The notes beneath the pieces are model-generated. The model searched no databases. It was not told the DNA's origin and was given only the letters and a program-made list of their open reading frames with translations. This document shows, piece after piece, positions 44,414 to 52,602 of a stretch of DNA of 64,000 bases. This stretch comes from Streptomyces sp. HB132. Its GTDB lineage: Bacteria > Actinomycetota > Actinomycetes > Streptomycetales > Streptomycetaceae. Each line of letters starts with the position of its first letter. Within the stretch, counting starts at the first letter, position 1. Both the position numbers and the translations under genes were made by a program. The stretch covers positions 1 through 64,000 of the forward strand of contig NZ_JAFBGA010000003.1 of the NCBI RefSeq assembly GCF_016909575.1. Direction: 5' to 3'.

Positions 44414-45109
44414 ATGACAACGGCTGACAGCCCGCACGGGGCCGACGGATGGACCGCTGCCGTACGCCAACGGCTCGGCCTGGGCAGGCTGCTCCCTCTG
44501 GGCGGCCCCTCCGACTGTTCGTGGATCGCCGAACGGGCGGCCGCGGCGGTGCTGCGGGATGCCGCGGCCGGGTCGGGGGCCGTGCTGGGGACGCTCCGGA
44601 TCGCCCCGGCCGACACGGACCACGTCCAGGAGCCGGTCGCACCCGGGCCTCCCAGTGCGCTGCCACCCGGGCCGCTGCGGATCGAGGCCGGTTTCTCCGC
44701 GACGGCACGGCGGCCGCTGCCCGCCACCGCGGAGGCGCTGCGCACGGCCCTGCTGACGGCGGCGGCCCAGCGGCTCGGACTGGTGATCGACGAAGTGGAC
44801 CTGCGGGTGACGGATCTGCTGGAGGAGGAGGCCCGGCCGGCCGCCGAGCCGGCCGCCGAGCTCCGGGCGGCGGAACCGGACGGGGCCGCCGGGACCGCGG
44901 CGGCCCGCGTTCCGGGCGTCGTCTCGCTGACCCGGGTGCTGGGCAGCGCCGTCCAGCACACCGACGGTCACGTCCGGGTCGAGGTCGCGACGGCCGGGGA
45001 CCACCGGGCCCTCGATGTGGCGCAGGCGGTGCGCGGGGCGGTGGCCGACGCCGTCGAGGGCGGCCCGACGGTCGCCGTGCTGGTCACTGCCGTTGTCGAC
45101 CGGGCATGA
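44414..45109 (+). CDS. Asp23-cluster-associated protein of unknown function
   Basis: A 231-residue cytoplasmic protein divergent from the Asp23 operon. Databases sometimes label such proteins 'nucleopolyhedrovirus P10 family', which is not informative. The C-terminal part (VPGVVSLTRVLGSAVQHTDGHVRVEVATAGDHRALDVAQAVRGAV) has the pattern of an Asp23 domain, and the N-terminal half (WIAERAAAAVLRD, LGTLRIAPADTD) may hold a second, more diverged copy, with an Ala/Glu/Pro linker between. I infer it is part of the same envelope system. AGGGTGGAG precedes the ATG. Confidence 0.8.
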   Translation: MTTADSPHGADGWTAAVRQRLGLGRLLPLGGPSDCSWIAERAAAAVLRDAAAGSGAVLGTLRIAPADTDHVQEPVAPGPPSALPPGPLRIEAGFSATARRPLPATAEALRTALLTAAAQRLGLVIDEVDLRVTDLLEEEARPAAEPAAELRAAEPDGAAGTAAARVPGVVSLTRVLGSAVQHTDGHVRVEVATAGDHRALDVAQAVRGAVADAVEGGPTVAVLVTAVVDRA

Positions 45110-45111
45110 GG

Positions 45112-45139
45112 CCGCCCCTCACCGTCCGGTGAGGGGCGG
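45112..45139. terminator. Convergent terminator hairpin
   Basis: A perfect 13-bp stem (45112-45124 with 45127-45139) lies immediately after the stop at 45109 and before the converging enoyl-CoA hydratase stop. The formal loop is 2 bases, so the actual loop is larger. Confidence 0.8.
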
Positions 45140-45156
45140 GGTGCGCTGGCCGTGGC

Positions 45157-45948
45157 TCAGTCGGCGAGGCCGGCGAGGTCGCGGAGCCGGCGGCCCTGGG
45201 CGGCCCGCTCGGCGGTGCGCTGCTCCTCGTACGTACGCGAGAGGGCGCCGCTCAGCAGCGCCTTCGTCTCGACGACCGCGTCGCGCGGGGCGGCGAGCAG
45301 GGCGGCGGCCAGGTCGTGCCCCGCCGCGTCGAGCTGGTCGGCGGGGACGACGAGGTTGGCGAGGCCGGTGCGCTCGGCCTCCTCCGCGTGCACGAAGCGG
45401 CCGGTGGCGCAGATCTCCAGCGCGCGGGCGTACCCCACGAGGTTGACGAGGGGGTGGGTGCCCGTGAGGTCGGGTACGAGACCGAGGCTGGTCTCGCGCA
45501 TGGCGAACTGCACGTCCTCGGCGACGATCCGCAGGTCGCAGGCGAGGGCGAGCTGGAAGCCGGCCCCGATCGCATGCCCCTGGACGGCCGCGATCGACAC
45601 GATGTCGTTGCGGCGCCACCAGGTGAAGGCCTCCTGGTACTCGGCGATGATCGCTTCGAGCTCGGCCTCCGAGCCACGCGCCATGTCGATGAAGGACGGC
45701 TCGCCGTCGAATCCCTCGGGTGCGAATGCCTGCCGGTCGAGTCCCGCGGAGAAGGACTTGCCTTCGCCACGCAGCACGACGACCCGCACGCTGCCGGGGA
45801 GCGCCCGTCCGGCCTCCGCCAACGCCCGCCACAGAGCGGGAGACTGAGCGTTGCGCTTGGCCGGATTGGTGAGCGTCACCGTGGCAACCGCGTCATCGAC
45901 GGTGAGCCGTACGCCGTCCTTGTCGAGCACAGAGTCGAGCGAGGTCAT
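45157..45948 (-). CDS. Enoyl-CoA hydratase/isomerase (crotonase) family protein
   Basis: This 263-residue crotonase-fold protein has the oxyanion-hole segments LRGEGKSFSAGLDRQAF and AIGAGFQLALACDLRI. The catalytic Glu position falls in FAMRETSLGLVPDLTGTHPLV, where homologous hydratases use two Glu and here one (RET) is clear and the second site is Asp (VPDLTG). It may be a hydratase, isomerase or hydrolase acting on an acyl-CoA; the context does not decide. It is monocistronic. Confidence 0.92.
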   Translation of the reverse strand: MTSLDSVLDKDGVRLTVDDAVATVTLTNPAKRNAQSPALWRALAEAGRALPGSVRVVVLRGEGKSFSAGLDRQAFAPEGFDGEPSFIDMARGSEAELEAIIAEYQEAFTWWRRNDIVSIAAVQGHAIGAGFQLALACDLRIVAEDVQFAMRETSLGLVPDLTGTHPLVNLVGYARALEICATGRFVHAEEAERTGLANLVVPADQLDAAGHDLAAALLAAPRDAVVETKALLSGALSRTYEEQRTAERAAQGRRLRDLAGLAD

Positions 45949-46099
45949 GGAGCGCCTCCGGATCGGGTGCAGTCAGCACTTACTGGCAAGTAACTGAACA
46001 GTAACCACCCGGACGACCTGACGGTCGGCCGGGTGGCCACCCCGTGTTCCGGTGAGCCCCGGGGCCGGCCTGGGCCGGTCCGTGACCGCCGCCCCGCCG

Positions 46100-46321
46100 T
46101 CAGGCCGAAGCGGCCTTCTTGCCGCGAGTCGCTCCGCCGCGTCCCCGCAGAGTGACTCCGGACTCACTGAGCATCCGGTGGACGAATCCGTAGGAGCGGC
46201 CTGTTTCCTCGGCCAGCGCCCGGATGCTCGCACCGGAGTCGTACTTCTTCTTCAGGTCTGCCGCGAGCTTGTCACGCGCGGCGCCGGTTACCCGGCTGCC
46301 CTTCTTCAGAGTCTCGGCCAC
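46100..46321 (-). CDS. gbn: Gbn-like GATC-binding nucleoid-associated protein
   Basis: This 73-residue basic protein has a single helix-turn-helix (about 15-58, RDKLAADLKKKYDSGASIRALAEETGRSYGFVHRMLSESGV) and a basic tail (LRGRGGATRGKKAASA). Size and sequence match what I recall of S. coelicolor SCO1839, named Gbn, a nucleoid protein that binds GATC sites and affects chromosome structure and development. The conserved neighbourhood supports this. The upstream region holds several GATC tetramers, some in an inverted repeat, which could allow autoregulation. Confidence 0.88.
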   Translation of the reverse strand: MAETLKKGSRVTGAARDKLAADLKKKYDSGASIRALAEETGRSYGFVHRMLSESGVTLRGRGGATRGKKAASA

Positions 46322-46676
46322 CCGTGCCTCCTCAAGGAAGTGCGCTCTGGACTCTCATGATCACCCCTCCCCGGCTTCCTGGCCACCCATTCGGCAAGGT
46401 ACGTACGACCGGATTCCGCATCCCGAAGCGCTCCGACACAAGCGGAGTCAGGCATTCCAAGGGGTGTCGGGGCCGCGCCGGACGATCTGCGGGACATACC
46501 GGCAGGTCAGGGCCGTGCGGGAGGGGGCATCGGAAAATGAGTGCGCCCGGCAGGCATCCGCCGGGCGCCGCGCCGGGGTACGAGACCCGCTCATCCAGAT
46601 GATGGATCACCGATGGGCCGAATGATCCAGACGCACTGGATCACCGGGTCCCGCATCGGAGGGGACCTCCCGCGGG
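46322..46676. other. GATC-rich spacer upstream of gbn
   Basis: This 355-base region between the ABC-F stop and the gbn start has no gene. It contains five GATC tetramers, three of them clustered between 46600 and 46645. It must contain the gbn promoter, but I cannot assign -10/-35 boxes with confidence. Confidence 0.6.
46623..46643. repeat. Inverted repeat with two GATC sites
   Basis: TGATCCAG-ACGCA-CTGGATCA is a perfect 8-bp inverted repeat. A related half-site (ATGGATCA) lies at about 46602-46609. It could be a binding site for the GATC-specific protein encoded downstream, or a terminator stem for the ABC-F gene (no T-tract). Confidence 0.6.
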
Positions 46677-48275
46677 TCAGGCGAGGGCGACCAGGTCCCG
46701 GTAGTCCGCACCCCAGAGGTCCTCGACCCCGTCGGGCAGCAGGATGATGCGCTCCGGCTGGAGCGCCTCGACCGCGCCCTCGTCGTGGGTGACGAGTACG
46801 ACGGCGCCCTTGTACGTGCGCAGCGCTCCGAGGATCTCCTCGCGGCTGGCCGGGTCGAGGTTGTTCGTCGGCTCGTCGAGCAGCAGCACGTTGGCGGAGG
46901 AGACGACGAGCGTCGCCAGGGCCAGCCGGGTCTTCTCCCCGCCGGAGAGCACTCCGGCGGGCTTGTCCACGTCGTCGCCGGAGAAGAGGAAGGAACCGAG
47001 CGTCTTGCGGACCTCGACGAGATCGAGGTCGGGCGCCGCGCTGCGCATGTTCTCCAGGACGGTGCGCTCCGGGTCCAGGGTCTCGTGCTCCTGGGCGTAG
47101 TAGCCGAGCTTCAGGCCGTGGCCCTCGATGATCTGACCGGTGTCGGCCTTCTCTGCGCCTCCGAGGAGCCGGAGCAGGGTGGTCTTGCCCGCACCGTTGA
47201 GGCCGAGGATGACGACGCGTGAGCCCTTGTCGATGGCGAGGTCCACGTCTGTGAAGATCTCGAGCGAGCCGTAGGACTTGGAGAGTCCCTCGGCCATCAG
47301 CGGGGTCTTGCCGCACGGGGACGGCTCGGGGAAACGCAGCTTCGCCACCTTGTCGGAGACCCGCACGGCCTCGAGCCCCGAGAGCAGACGCTCGGCCCGC
47401 TTGGCCATGTTCTGCGCGGCGACGGTCTTGGTCGCCTTGGCGCGCATCTTGTCCGCCTGGGAGTTCAGGGACGCGGCCTTCTTCTCGGCGTTCTGGCGCT
47501 CGCGCTTGCGGCGCTTCTCGTCGGCCTCGCGCTGCTGCTGGTAGAGCTTCCAGCCCATGTTGTAGATGTCGATCTGCGCACGGTTGGCGTCAAGGTAGAA
47601 GACCTTGTTGACCACGGTCTCGACGAGCTCGACGTCGTGGGAGATCACGATGAAGCCGCCGCGGTACGTCTTCAGGTAGTCGCGCAGCCAGACGATCGAG
47701 TCCGCGTCGAGGTGGTTGGTGGGCTCGTCGAGGAGCAGGGTGTCGGCGTCCGAGAACAGGATGCGGGCGAGCTCGACACGGCGGCGCTGACCACCGGAGA
47801 GAGTGTGCAGGGGCTGGCCGAGCACCCGGTCGGGCAGGCTCAGCGCGGCGGCGATGGTGGCGGCCTCGGCCTCGGCGGCGTATCCGCCCTTGGTGAGGAA
47901 CTCCGTCTCCAGGCGTTCGTAGCGCTTCATCGCCTTCTCGCGGGTGGCGCCCTTGCCGTTCGCCATCCGCTCCTCGTTCTCCCGCATCTTGCGCAGGATC
48001 TCGTCGAGCCCGCGGGCCGAGAGGATGCGGTCGCGGGCCAGGACGTCGAGGTCGCCGGTGCGCGGGTCCTGCGGGAGGTAGCCGACCTCACCGCTGTTGG
48101 TGATGGTGCCGCCGGCCGGCGTCCCCTCACCCGCCAGGCACTTGGTGAGGGTGGTCTTGCCCGCGCCGTTGCGGCCTACCAGGCCGATGCGGTCGCCCTT
48201 GGCGATACGGAAGGAGGCGGACTCGATGAGGATGCGGGCGCCGGCGCGCAGCTCGATACCGGAAGCGGTGATCAC
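46677..48275 (-). CDS. ABC-F family ATPase
   Basis: This 532-residue soluble protein has two ABC domains. Walker A motifs are GRNGAGKTT (about 34-42) and GLNGAGKTT (about 358-366). The signatures are LSGGQRRR and LSGGEKTR, and Walker B motifs are LLLDEPTNHLD and LLLDEPTNNLD. A charged linker of about 75 residues (235-310, EKRRKRERQNAEKKA) is the tRNA-contacting arm of ABC-F proteins. There are no membrane helices, so it acts on ribosomes, as a translation factor or a resistance protein. A short leaderless-looking reading frame precedes it. It resembles housekeeping ABC-F members more than specific resistance genes. Confidence 0.94.
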   Translation of the reverse strand: MITASGIELRAGARILIESASFRIAKGDRIGLVGRNGAGKTTLTKCLAGEGTPAGGTITNSGEVGYLPQDPRTGDLDVLARDRILSARGLDEILRKMRENEERMANGKGATREKAMKRYERLETEFLTKGGYAAEAEAATIAAALSLPDRVLGQPLHTLSGGQRRRVELARILFSDADTLLLDEPTNHLDADSIVWLRDYLKTYRGGFIVISHDVELVETVVNKVFYLDANRAQIDIYNMGWKLYQQQREADEKRRKRERQNAEKKAASLNSQADKMRAKATKTVAAQNMAKRAERLLSGLEAVRVSDKVAKLRFPEPSPCGKTPLMAEGLSKSYGSLEIFTDVDLAIDKGSRVVILGLNGAGKTTLLRLLGGAEKADTGQIIEGHGLKLGYYAQEHETLDPERTVLENMRSAAPDLDLVEVRKTLGSFLFSGDDVDKPAGVLSGGEKTRLALATLVVSSANVLLLDEPTNNLDPASREEILGALRTYKGAVVLVTHDEGAVEALQPERIILLPDGVEDLWGADYRDLVALA

Positions 48276-48335
48276 GGAAATACTCCAGGGCGGAATGGAC
48301 GGCGGAGGGACAGCGGACTCACGACTCGACGCCGT

Positions 48336-48359
48336 CTAGTGCACAAGGAGAATTGCCAT
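48336..48359 (-). CDS. Possible leaderless upstream ORF of the ABC-F gene
   Basis: A 7-codon frame (MAILLVH) ends 60 bases before the ABC-F start. A TAGACT (48372-48367 on the minus strand) lies exactly 7 bases before its ATG, so transcription could begin at the A of the ATG. Several ABC-F resistance genes are induced by ribosome stalling on short leaders. I see no clear attenuator hairpin, so this remains a suggestion. Confidence 0.3.
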   Translation of the reverse strand: MAILLVH

Positions 48360-48543
48360 GGGACCCAGTCTACTGGCGGCGTCCACCGGCTTTTCCGCAT
48401 GCTCACGGCCCACGGGAGCCCTGCGAGGGCACCCACGGCCACGTCACGCCGCCGGGCATCCCCCTGCGACCCGGCCGATACTCGATGGAGAAGCGAGACG
48501 GAGATCACATCGGCACGGTGTGTGTGCGGAGAGGGTGAGCGCG

Positions 48544-48954
48544 ATGGCGGGCACGAAGGACGTCCCCACGGTTTTTCCGACGATTCTGTACGCCGACGCG
48601 AAAGCGGCGATCAGGGTGCTGACCCAGGCCCTGGGCTTCACCGAGGAAGCGGTGTACGAGGGAGAGGACGGCAGCGTCCTGCACGCCGAGCTGTCCTGCG
48701 GCGACGGCAGGGTGATGCTCGGGTCGAAGGGCGGCCGGGGCGTCTTCGCCGAGGCGATGGCGGGCGCCGGGCCGGCCGGGGTGTACGTGGTGGTGGACGA
48801 GGTGGACGCCCACCACGCCCGGGCGGTGGAGCACGGCGTGGAGATCCTGATGCCGCCGACCGACCAGGACTACGGCTCGCGCGACTACATGGCGCGGGAC
48901 GCCGAGGGCAACGTGTGGAGCTTCGGTACGTACGCCCCGGGGTCCTCGGGCTGA
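48544..48954 (+). CDS. VOC (glyoxalase/bleomycin-resistance) family protein
   Basis: This 136-residue protein has the paired beta-alpha-beta-beta-beta modules of the vicinal oxygen chelate fold: TVFPTILYADAKAAIRVLTQALGF, then VYVVVDEVDAHHARAVEHGVEIL and the terminal YGSRDYMARDAEGNVWSFGTY. It is of the PhnB/YaeR-like type, where one module swaps in the dimer. The substrate is unknown. ATG 48544 is chosen, with GAGAGGG upstream; GTG 48538 is possible. It is divergent from the ABC-F gene. Confidence 0.9.
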   Translation: MAGTKDVPTVFPTILYADAKAAIRVLTQALGFTEEAVYEGEDGSVLHAELSCGDGRVMLGSKGGRGVFAEAMAGAGPAGVYVVVDEVDAHHARAVEHGVEILMPPTDQDYGSRDYMARDAEGNVWSFGTYAPGSSG

Positions 48955-49006
48955 GCGCCCCCGGGACGGCACGGTCCCGCACGGGTCACCGCGCGGCCCG
49001 CACGGC

Positions 49007-50380
49007 TCACACCCCGCCGGTGTGCACCTGGAAGGCCGCGCGGCGCACGGCTTTGGCCAGGGCCGGGTCCGGGTGGGCCGCGGCCAGGGCGACCAGCACC
49101 TGGACGGTCCGCGGATGACCGACGGCCCGTACCTCGTCCAGGAGCGCGGGCACCGTGCCCTGGACGGCGGAGTCGAGATGACGGACCAGCAGCCCGGTCT
49201 CGCCGTGGTCGGCCACGGCCGCGGCGGTGTCGACCCAGAGCCAGGTGGCCTCCTCACGGCTGAGGACGTCCTGGGCGTCGTCCGGGTCGGTGCCCTCGTA
49301 CTCGGCGAGCCAGAGCAGGGCGTAGGGGCGCAGCGACGCCTCGGTGACGACGGAACGGACGACGGGCTCCGCCGGGGCTCCCACGACGCGCAGTGCCTCG
49401 AAGGCGAGGCCGCGCAGCAGGGCGTCCTCGCCGCGGGCGACGGCCAGCAGTTCGGCCACGGCGCTGCCGACGGGGCGTGCGGCGAGCCAGGCCCGGTATT
49501 CGGCGCGGGCAGGACCGGGAGTGAGCCGCGCGCAGCCGAGCAGCATGTCGGCCGCGGACTGCTCGATGTTGCCGGCCGGGCTCTGGGCGGCGACGCAGAT
49601 CTGCTCCAGCTTGACCCAGACCGCCCAGTTGCCCAGCGGGGTGAGTGTGGCGAGGCCCTCGCCGAGCGTGAGTGCGCCGACGGAGGCGAGGCCCTCCAGG
49701 GCCCAGTCGAGCAGCAGCGCGTTCAGGTCGGCGGGTCGTCCGCCGACGGGGGCGGGCTGCTCCTGCGGCCCGTACGGAACCTCGCACCGCTCGTCGTGGA
49801 GTTCCGCGACGCGCTGGCCGAGCAGGTCGAGGAGTGCGGGCACGGTGACCGCGCCCGCCGAGAGCTGGAGGAGGGAGAGCACCTGGGGCACTGCCTCGAC
49901 GGCTTCCGCCACGGCGGTCGCCTCGACGCCTTCGGGTGAGGCGTGGACGAGCGACCAGGCGTCGAAGAGCGCCACCCAGCCGCGGAGCACGGCGGAGTCG
50001 TCGCGGTCCCAGGCGCGCAGCCGCCAGCCGCGGCGGGCGGTGTCGCCGTGCATCTCGATGAGTCCGGCCAGCCTGGCCCGGTCCCAGCCGGCCCGCACCT
50101 GGGCCGGGGACAGATGGAGCGCGGCGGCGGCCCGCTCCAGGGCCGGGGCGGCGAGCGGGGCGGAGCCGGCGCTCGTCCCGTCCGCGGCCCAGTGGGCGAT
50201 CCGGACGGCGTCGGCCAGTACGGCCCTGGCCTGGCGCGCCAGTTCCGCCGGGGGCGGGGTGCCCTCGGGTGGCCGGGGGGCCGGCCTGGTGCGCCGGGTC
50301 GTCACTGCCTTGCGGGCGGTCGCCTGGGGTCGCGGGCGGACAAGTCGCAGCCTGGAGTCGCGCGGGGTACGGGACGTCAC
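49007..50380 (-). CDS. Conserved hypothetical protein, alpha-helical
   Basis: I do not recognise a named domain in this protein of about 457 residues. The first 40 residues are basic and Pro-rich. The rest is Ala/Leu-rich helix, with a segment resembling a winged helix (ALHLSPAQVRAGWDRARLAGLIEMHGDTARRGWRL). The C-terminal part has repeats suggestive of HEAT-like pairs (SAVQGTVPALLDEVRAVGHPRTVQVLVALAAAHPDPALAKAVRRAAF). The start is uncertain: GTG 50380 is a plausible choice, but no strong ribosome binding site supports it. Confidence 0.75.
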   Translation of the reverse strand: MTSRTPRDSRLRLVRPRPQATARKAVTTRRTRPAPRPPEGTPPPAELARQARAVLADAVRIAHWAADGTSAGSAPLAAPALERAAAALHLSPAQVRAGWDRARLAGLIEMHGDTARRGWRLRAWDRDDSAVLRGWVALFDAWSLVHASPEGVEATAVAEAVEAVPQVLSLLQLSAGAVTVPALLDLLGQRVAELHDERCEVPYGPQEQPAPVGGRPADLNALLLDWALEGLASVGALTLGEGLATLTPLGNWAVWVKLEQICVAAQSPAGNIEQSAADMLLGCARLTPGPARAEYRAWLAARPVGSAVAELLAVARGEDALLRGLAFEALRVVGAPAEPVVRSVVTEASLRPYALLWLAEYEGTDPDDAQDVLSREEATWLWVDTAAAVADHGETGLLVRHLDSAVQGTVPALLDEVRAVGHPRTVQVLVALAAAHPDPALAKAVRRAAFQVHTGGV

Positions 50381-50490
50381 GAGGAGCAGTCTTGCCTCTG
50401 ACGGGCCGAAAGCCCAAACGGAAGCCGTGTCACCGGGATTCGCGGGGCTTCGGGACGGGGGCACCAACCGGGTGGTTCCGGGCCATCAGC

Positions 50491-51627
50491 TCACATCAGG
50501 GGCGTGAGGAAGCGCCTGAGGGCCTCTTCGTAACCGGCCGGATCCGCGTTCCACATCGCCGCATGCGGAGCCTGCGGTACGGAGTGCAGGGTCACCAGGT
50601 CGGGCCGGCGTGCCGCGAGTTCCCGGGACTGCTGCCACGGGGCCAGCGCGTCGTCGGGTCCGTGGACGATCAGGGTGGGGGCGTGCAGGGCCGTCGGCAC
50701 CGAGGTGTCCAGGAGCGGGGCGCCGTGCAGCCCGGTCTGGCCCTGGGCGGCCCGGACGGCGAGGGGCAGCAGCGCGGAGGGGACGCCCCGGGCCGAGGCG
50801 AGGGCCCGCAGGGTGGTCCTCCAGTCCAGGACCGGGGAGTCGAGGACGAGACCGCTGACCCGGTCGCGGAGCGCGGAGTTGACGGCCGCGTGCAGGGCCA
50901 TCGACGCACCGGACGACCAGCCGTGCAGGATGACGTTCTCGGCCCCGTAGCGCACGGCGTAGCGGATGGCCGCGTCGAGGTCGCGCCATTCGGACTCGCC
51001 GAGGTGGGTGAGCCCGTCCGGGGAGCGCGGGGCGCCCGCGTCGCCGCGGTAGGACACGTCGAGCACGGGGAACTGCTGGGCGTGAAGGAACCCCAGCACG
51101 TTCAGGGGGTGGTCCCTGGTGGTGCCGAGGCCGTGCACGGTGATCACCCAGGTGTCGCGGGCTGCGGGCACGAACCACGCGGGCAGGGCGCCGAGTTCAC
51201 CGGGGACCTCGACCTCCTTGTACGCGAGGCCGAGCGCGGTGAGCGGATCGCCGCGGTGGAGTTCGGGGGTGAGGCGGACCCTGGCACCCGGCTGCAGGCT
51301 GCCCAGGGTCACGCGGTCCAGCCGGCGTACGACCGTGTCGGCGGAGGCCGCGTCGTCCCCCTGCTGTGCGACCACCGGGCCGACCACCGCGTGGACGCCT
51401 CGGCCGGCCAGTCCGTACGTGCCGGGACGCAGCGCGGGGAAGGAGCGGGTCAGGGTGACCTGCCCGGCCGCGGTGGCGTGCACGGTGAGACGGCGGTCGG
51501 CCGGGAAGGGGCGTTGCGAGGGCGCCCCGAGGGCGGCGTCGCTGGCGTAGCGGCCGGCGGCGACCGCTGCCGCGCCGACGCCGAGGATCGAGGTTGCGGC
51601 CACTGCCGCCACTGTTGCCGGGCGCAC
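50491..51627 (-). CDS. Alpha/beta hydrolase with N-terminal anchor
   Basis: A GTG at 51627 preceded by CTGGAG gives a 378-residue protein. An N-terminal hydrophobic segment (VRPATVAAVAATSILGVGAAAVAAG) is a signal peptide or anchor. A beta-rich region of about 100 residues (HATAAGQVTLTRS to VEVPGELGALPAWFVPA) precedes the hydrolase domain, which has ITVHGLGTTRDHPLN (oxyanion), the nucleophile elbow HGWSSGASM and a late IVHGPDDALAP (Asp) and PHAAMW (His). It is probably an envelope or extracytoplasmic esterase or peptidase; the substrate is unknown. Confidence 0.9.
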   Translation of the reverse strand: MRPATVAAVAATSILGVGAAAVAAGRYASDAALGAPSQRPFPADRRLTVHATAAGQVTLTRSFPALRPGTYGLAGRGVHAVVGPVVAQQGDDAASADTVVRRLDRVTLGSLQPGARVRLTPELHRGDPLTALGLAYKEVEVPGELGALPAWFVPAARDTWVITVHGLGTTRDHPLNVLGFLHAQQFPVLDVSYRGDAGAPRSPDGLTHLGESEWRDLDAAIRYAVRYGAENVILHGWSSGASMALHAAVNSALRDRVSGLVLDSPVLDWRTTLRALASARGVPSALLPLAVRAAQGQTGLHGAPLLDTSVPTALHAPTLIVHGPDDALAPWQQSRELAARRPDLVTLHSVPQAPHAAMWNADPAGYEEALRRFLTPLM

Positions 51628-51695
51628 GGCTCCAGTGTCCCGGGCGGCGGCGTCGTCGGCCAGTGGGCGTCGGCCGTACGGTGCGGCGCCGGGGC

Positions 51696-52355
51696 TCAGC
51701 CGGGCTGGCCGTACCCCTTCAGGGCCTCCTGCACGTCGCGCAGCTGGGCCGGGGTGAGGAGGGCCGGCCGGTGGCCGGGCACGGAGCTCGCGGTGAGCCA
51801 GAGCCTGCACATCCATTCGAGCTGGGCGGTGCGGTCGTAGGCCTCGTCGAGGGTGGGCCCGTGGGTGACGGTGCCGTGGTTGCGCAGCAGGCAGCCGGTG
51901 CGGTCGCGCAGGGCGGCCAGCATGTTGTCGGCGAGTTCCCGCGTCCCGTAGAGCGCGTACGGGGCGGTACGGACGGGGCCGCCGAGCATCGCGGCGGCGT
52001 AGTGGATGAGCGGCACCTCGGTGACGAGGGTGGAGACGGCCGTGGCGTGCACGGCGTGGGTGTGGACGACGGCGGCGGCGTCGCTGCCCCGGTAGACGGC
52101 GAGGTGGAGAGGGAGTTCGCTGGTCGGGGCCAGGTCGCCCAGTACCTGACGTCCTTCGAGGTCGACGCCGACCACGTCGGCCGGGCCGAGCCGGTCGTAG
52201 GGCACCCCGCTGGGGGTGACCAGGACGATGTCGCCGACCCGGGCCGACACGTTGCCCGAGGTGCCGACGACGAGGCCGTCCGCCGCGGTCCGCCGGGCCG
52301 TCGCGACGACACCGTCCCATGCCTGTTCGATCGCGTCTCTGTGCTCGTCGGTCAT
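51696..52355 (-). CDS. Class II aldolase/adducin family protein
   Basis: This 219-residue protein resembles L-fuculose-1-phosphate aldolase and related zinc enzymes. It has GTSGNVSARVGDIVLVTPSG, the zinc ligands HTHAVH (His-x-His) and a third His in LLRNHGTVTHG, plus the Glu region TSELPLHLAVYR. The family includes aldolases, epimerases and methylthioribulose dehydratases, so the substrate is not certain. It is separated from the phosphate transporter by a divergent promoter region that carries a PHO box. Confidence 0.92.
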   Translation of the reverse strand: MTDEHRDAIEQAWDGVVATARRTAADGLVVGTSGNVSARVGDIVLVTPSGVPYDRLGPADVVGVDLEGRQVLGDLAPTSELPLHLAVYRGSDAAAVVHTHAVHATAVSTLVTEVPLIHYAAAMLGGPVRTAPYALYGTRELADNMLAALRDRTGCLLRNHGTVTHGPTLDEAYDRTAQLEWMCRLWLTASSVPGHRPALLTPAQLRDVQEALKGYGQPG

Positions 52356-52533
52356 GCGGGGATCCTAGGGGCACGTGACCCATGTCTCGCCGGTGCAGCG
52401 CACCGGTCGCCGCCGGAGCCGCCCGCGCGGGACGGGAGCCGGGCCTCGCACCGGCCGCGGAGGTCCGACCCACCCACCGCGCACACAAGCGGAACCGGCA
52501 CACGCGGTTGGGGTCACCATGCCGCCCTGCCCA

Positions 52534-52555
52534 GTTCATCTTCCGTTCACCCTGG
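52534..52555 (+). promoter_or_regulatory. PHO box (PhoP binding site) upstream of the phosphate transporter
   Basis: Two adjacent 11-base direct repeats, GTTCATCTTCC and GTTCACCCTGG, match the Streptomyces PHO-box consensus (GTTCACC first heptamer). They lie 48 bases before the pit start and just upstream of a TACGTT (52561-52566) that may be the -10 box. That placement would suit repression by PhoP under phosphate limitation. Confidence 0.82.
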
Positions 52556-52602
52556 TTGCTTACGTTCCACGTGCCAATGACGTCGAACGATTGCCTGGGT
52601 AA

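Noticed and set aside
48544..48954. Antibiotic-resistance (bleomycin/fosfomycin) protein next to the ABC-F gene as a resistance cassette
   Set aside because: The VOC protein is of the general PhnB-like type and the ABC-F looks like a housekeeping form. Both have native codon usage and no biosynthetic cluster is near.
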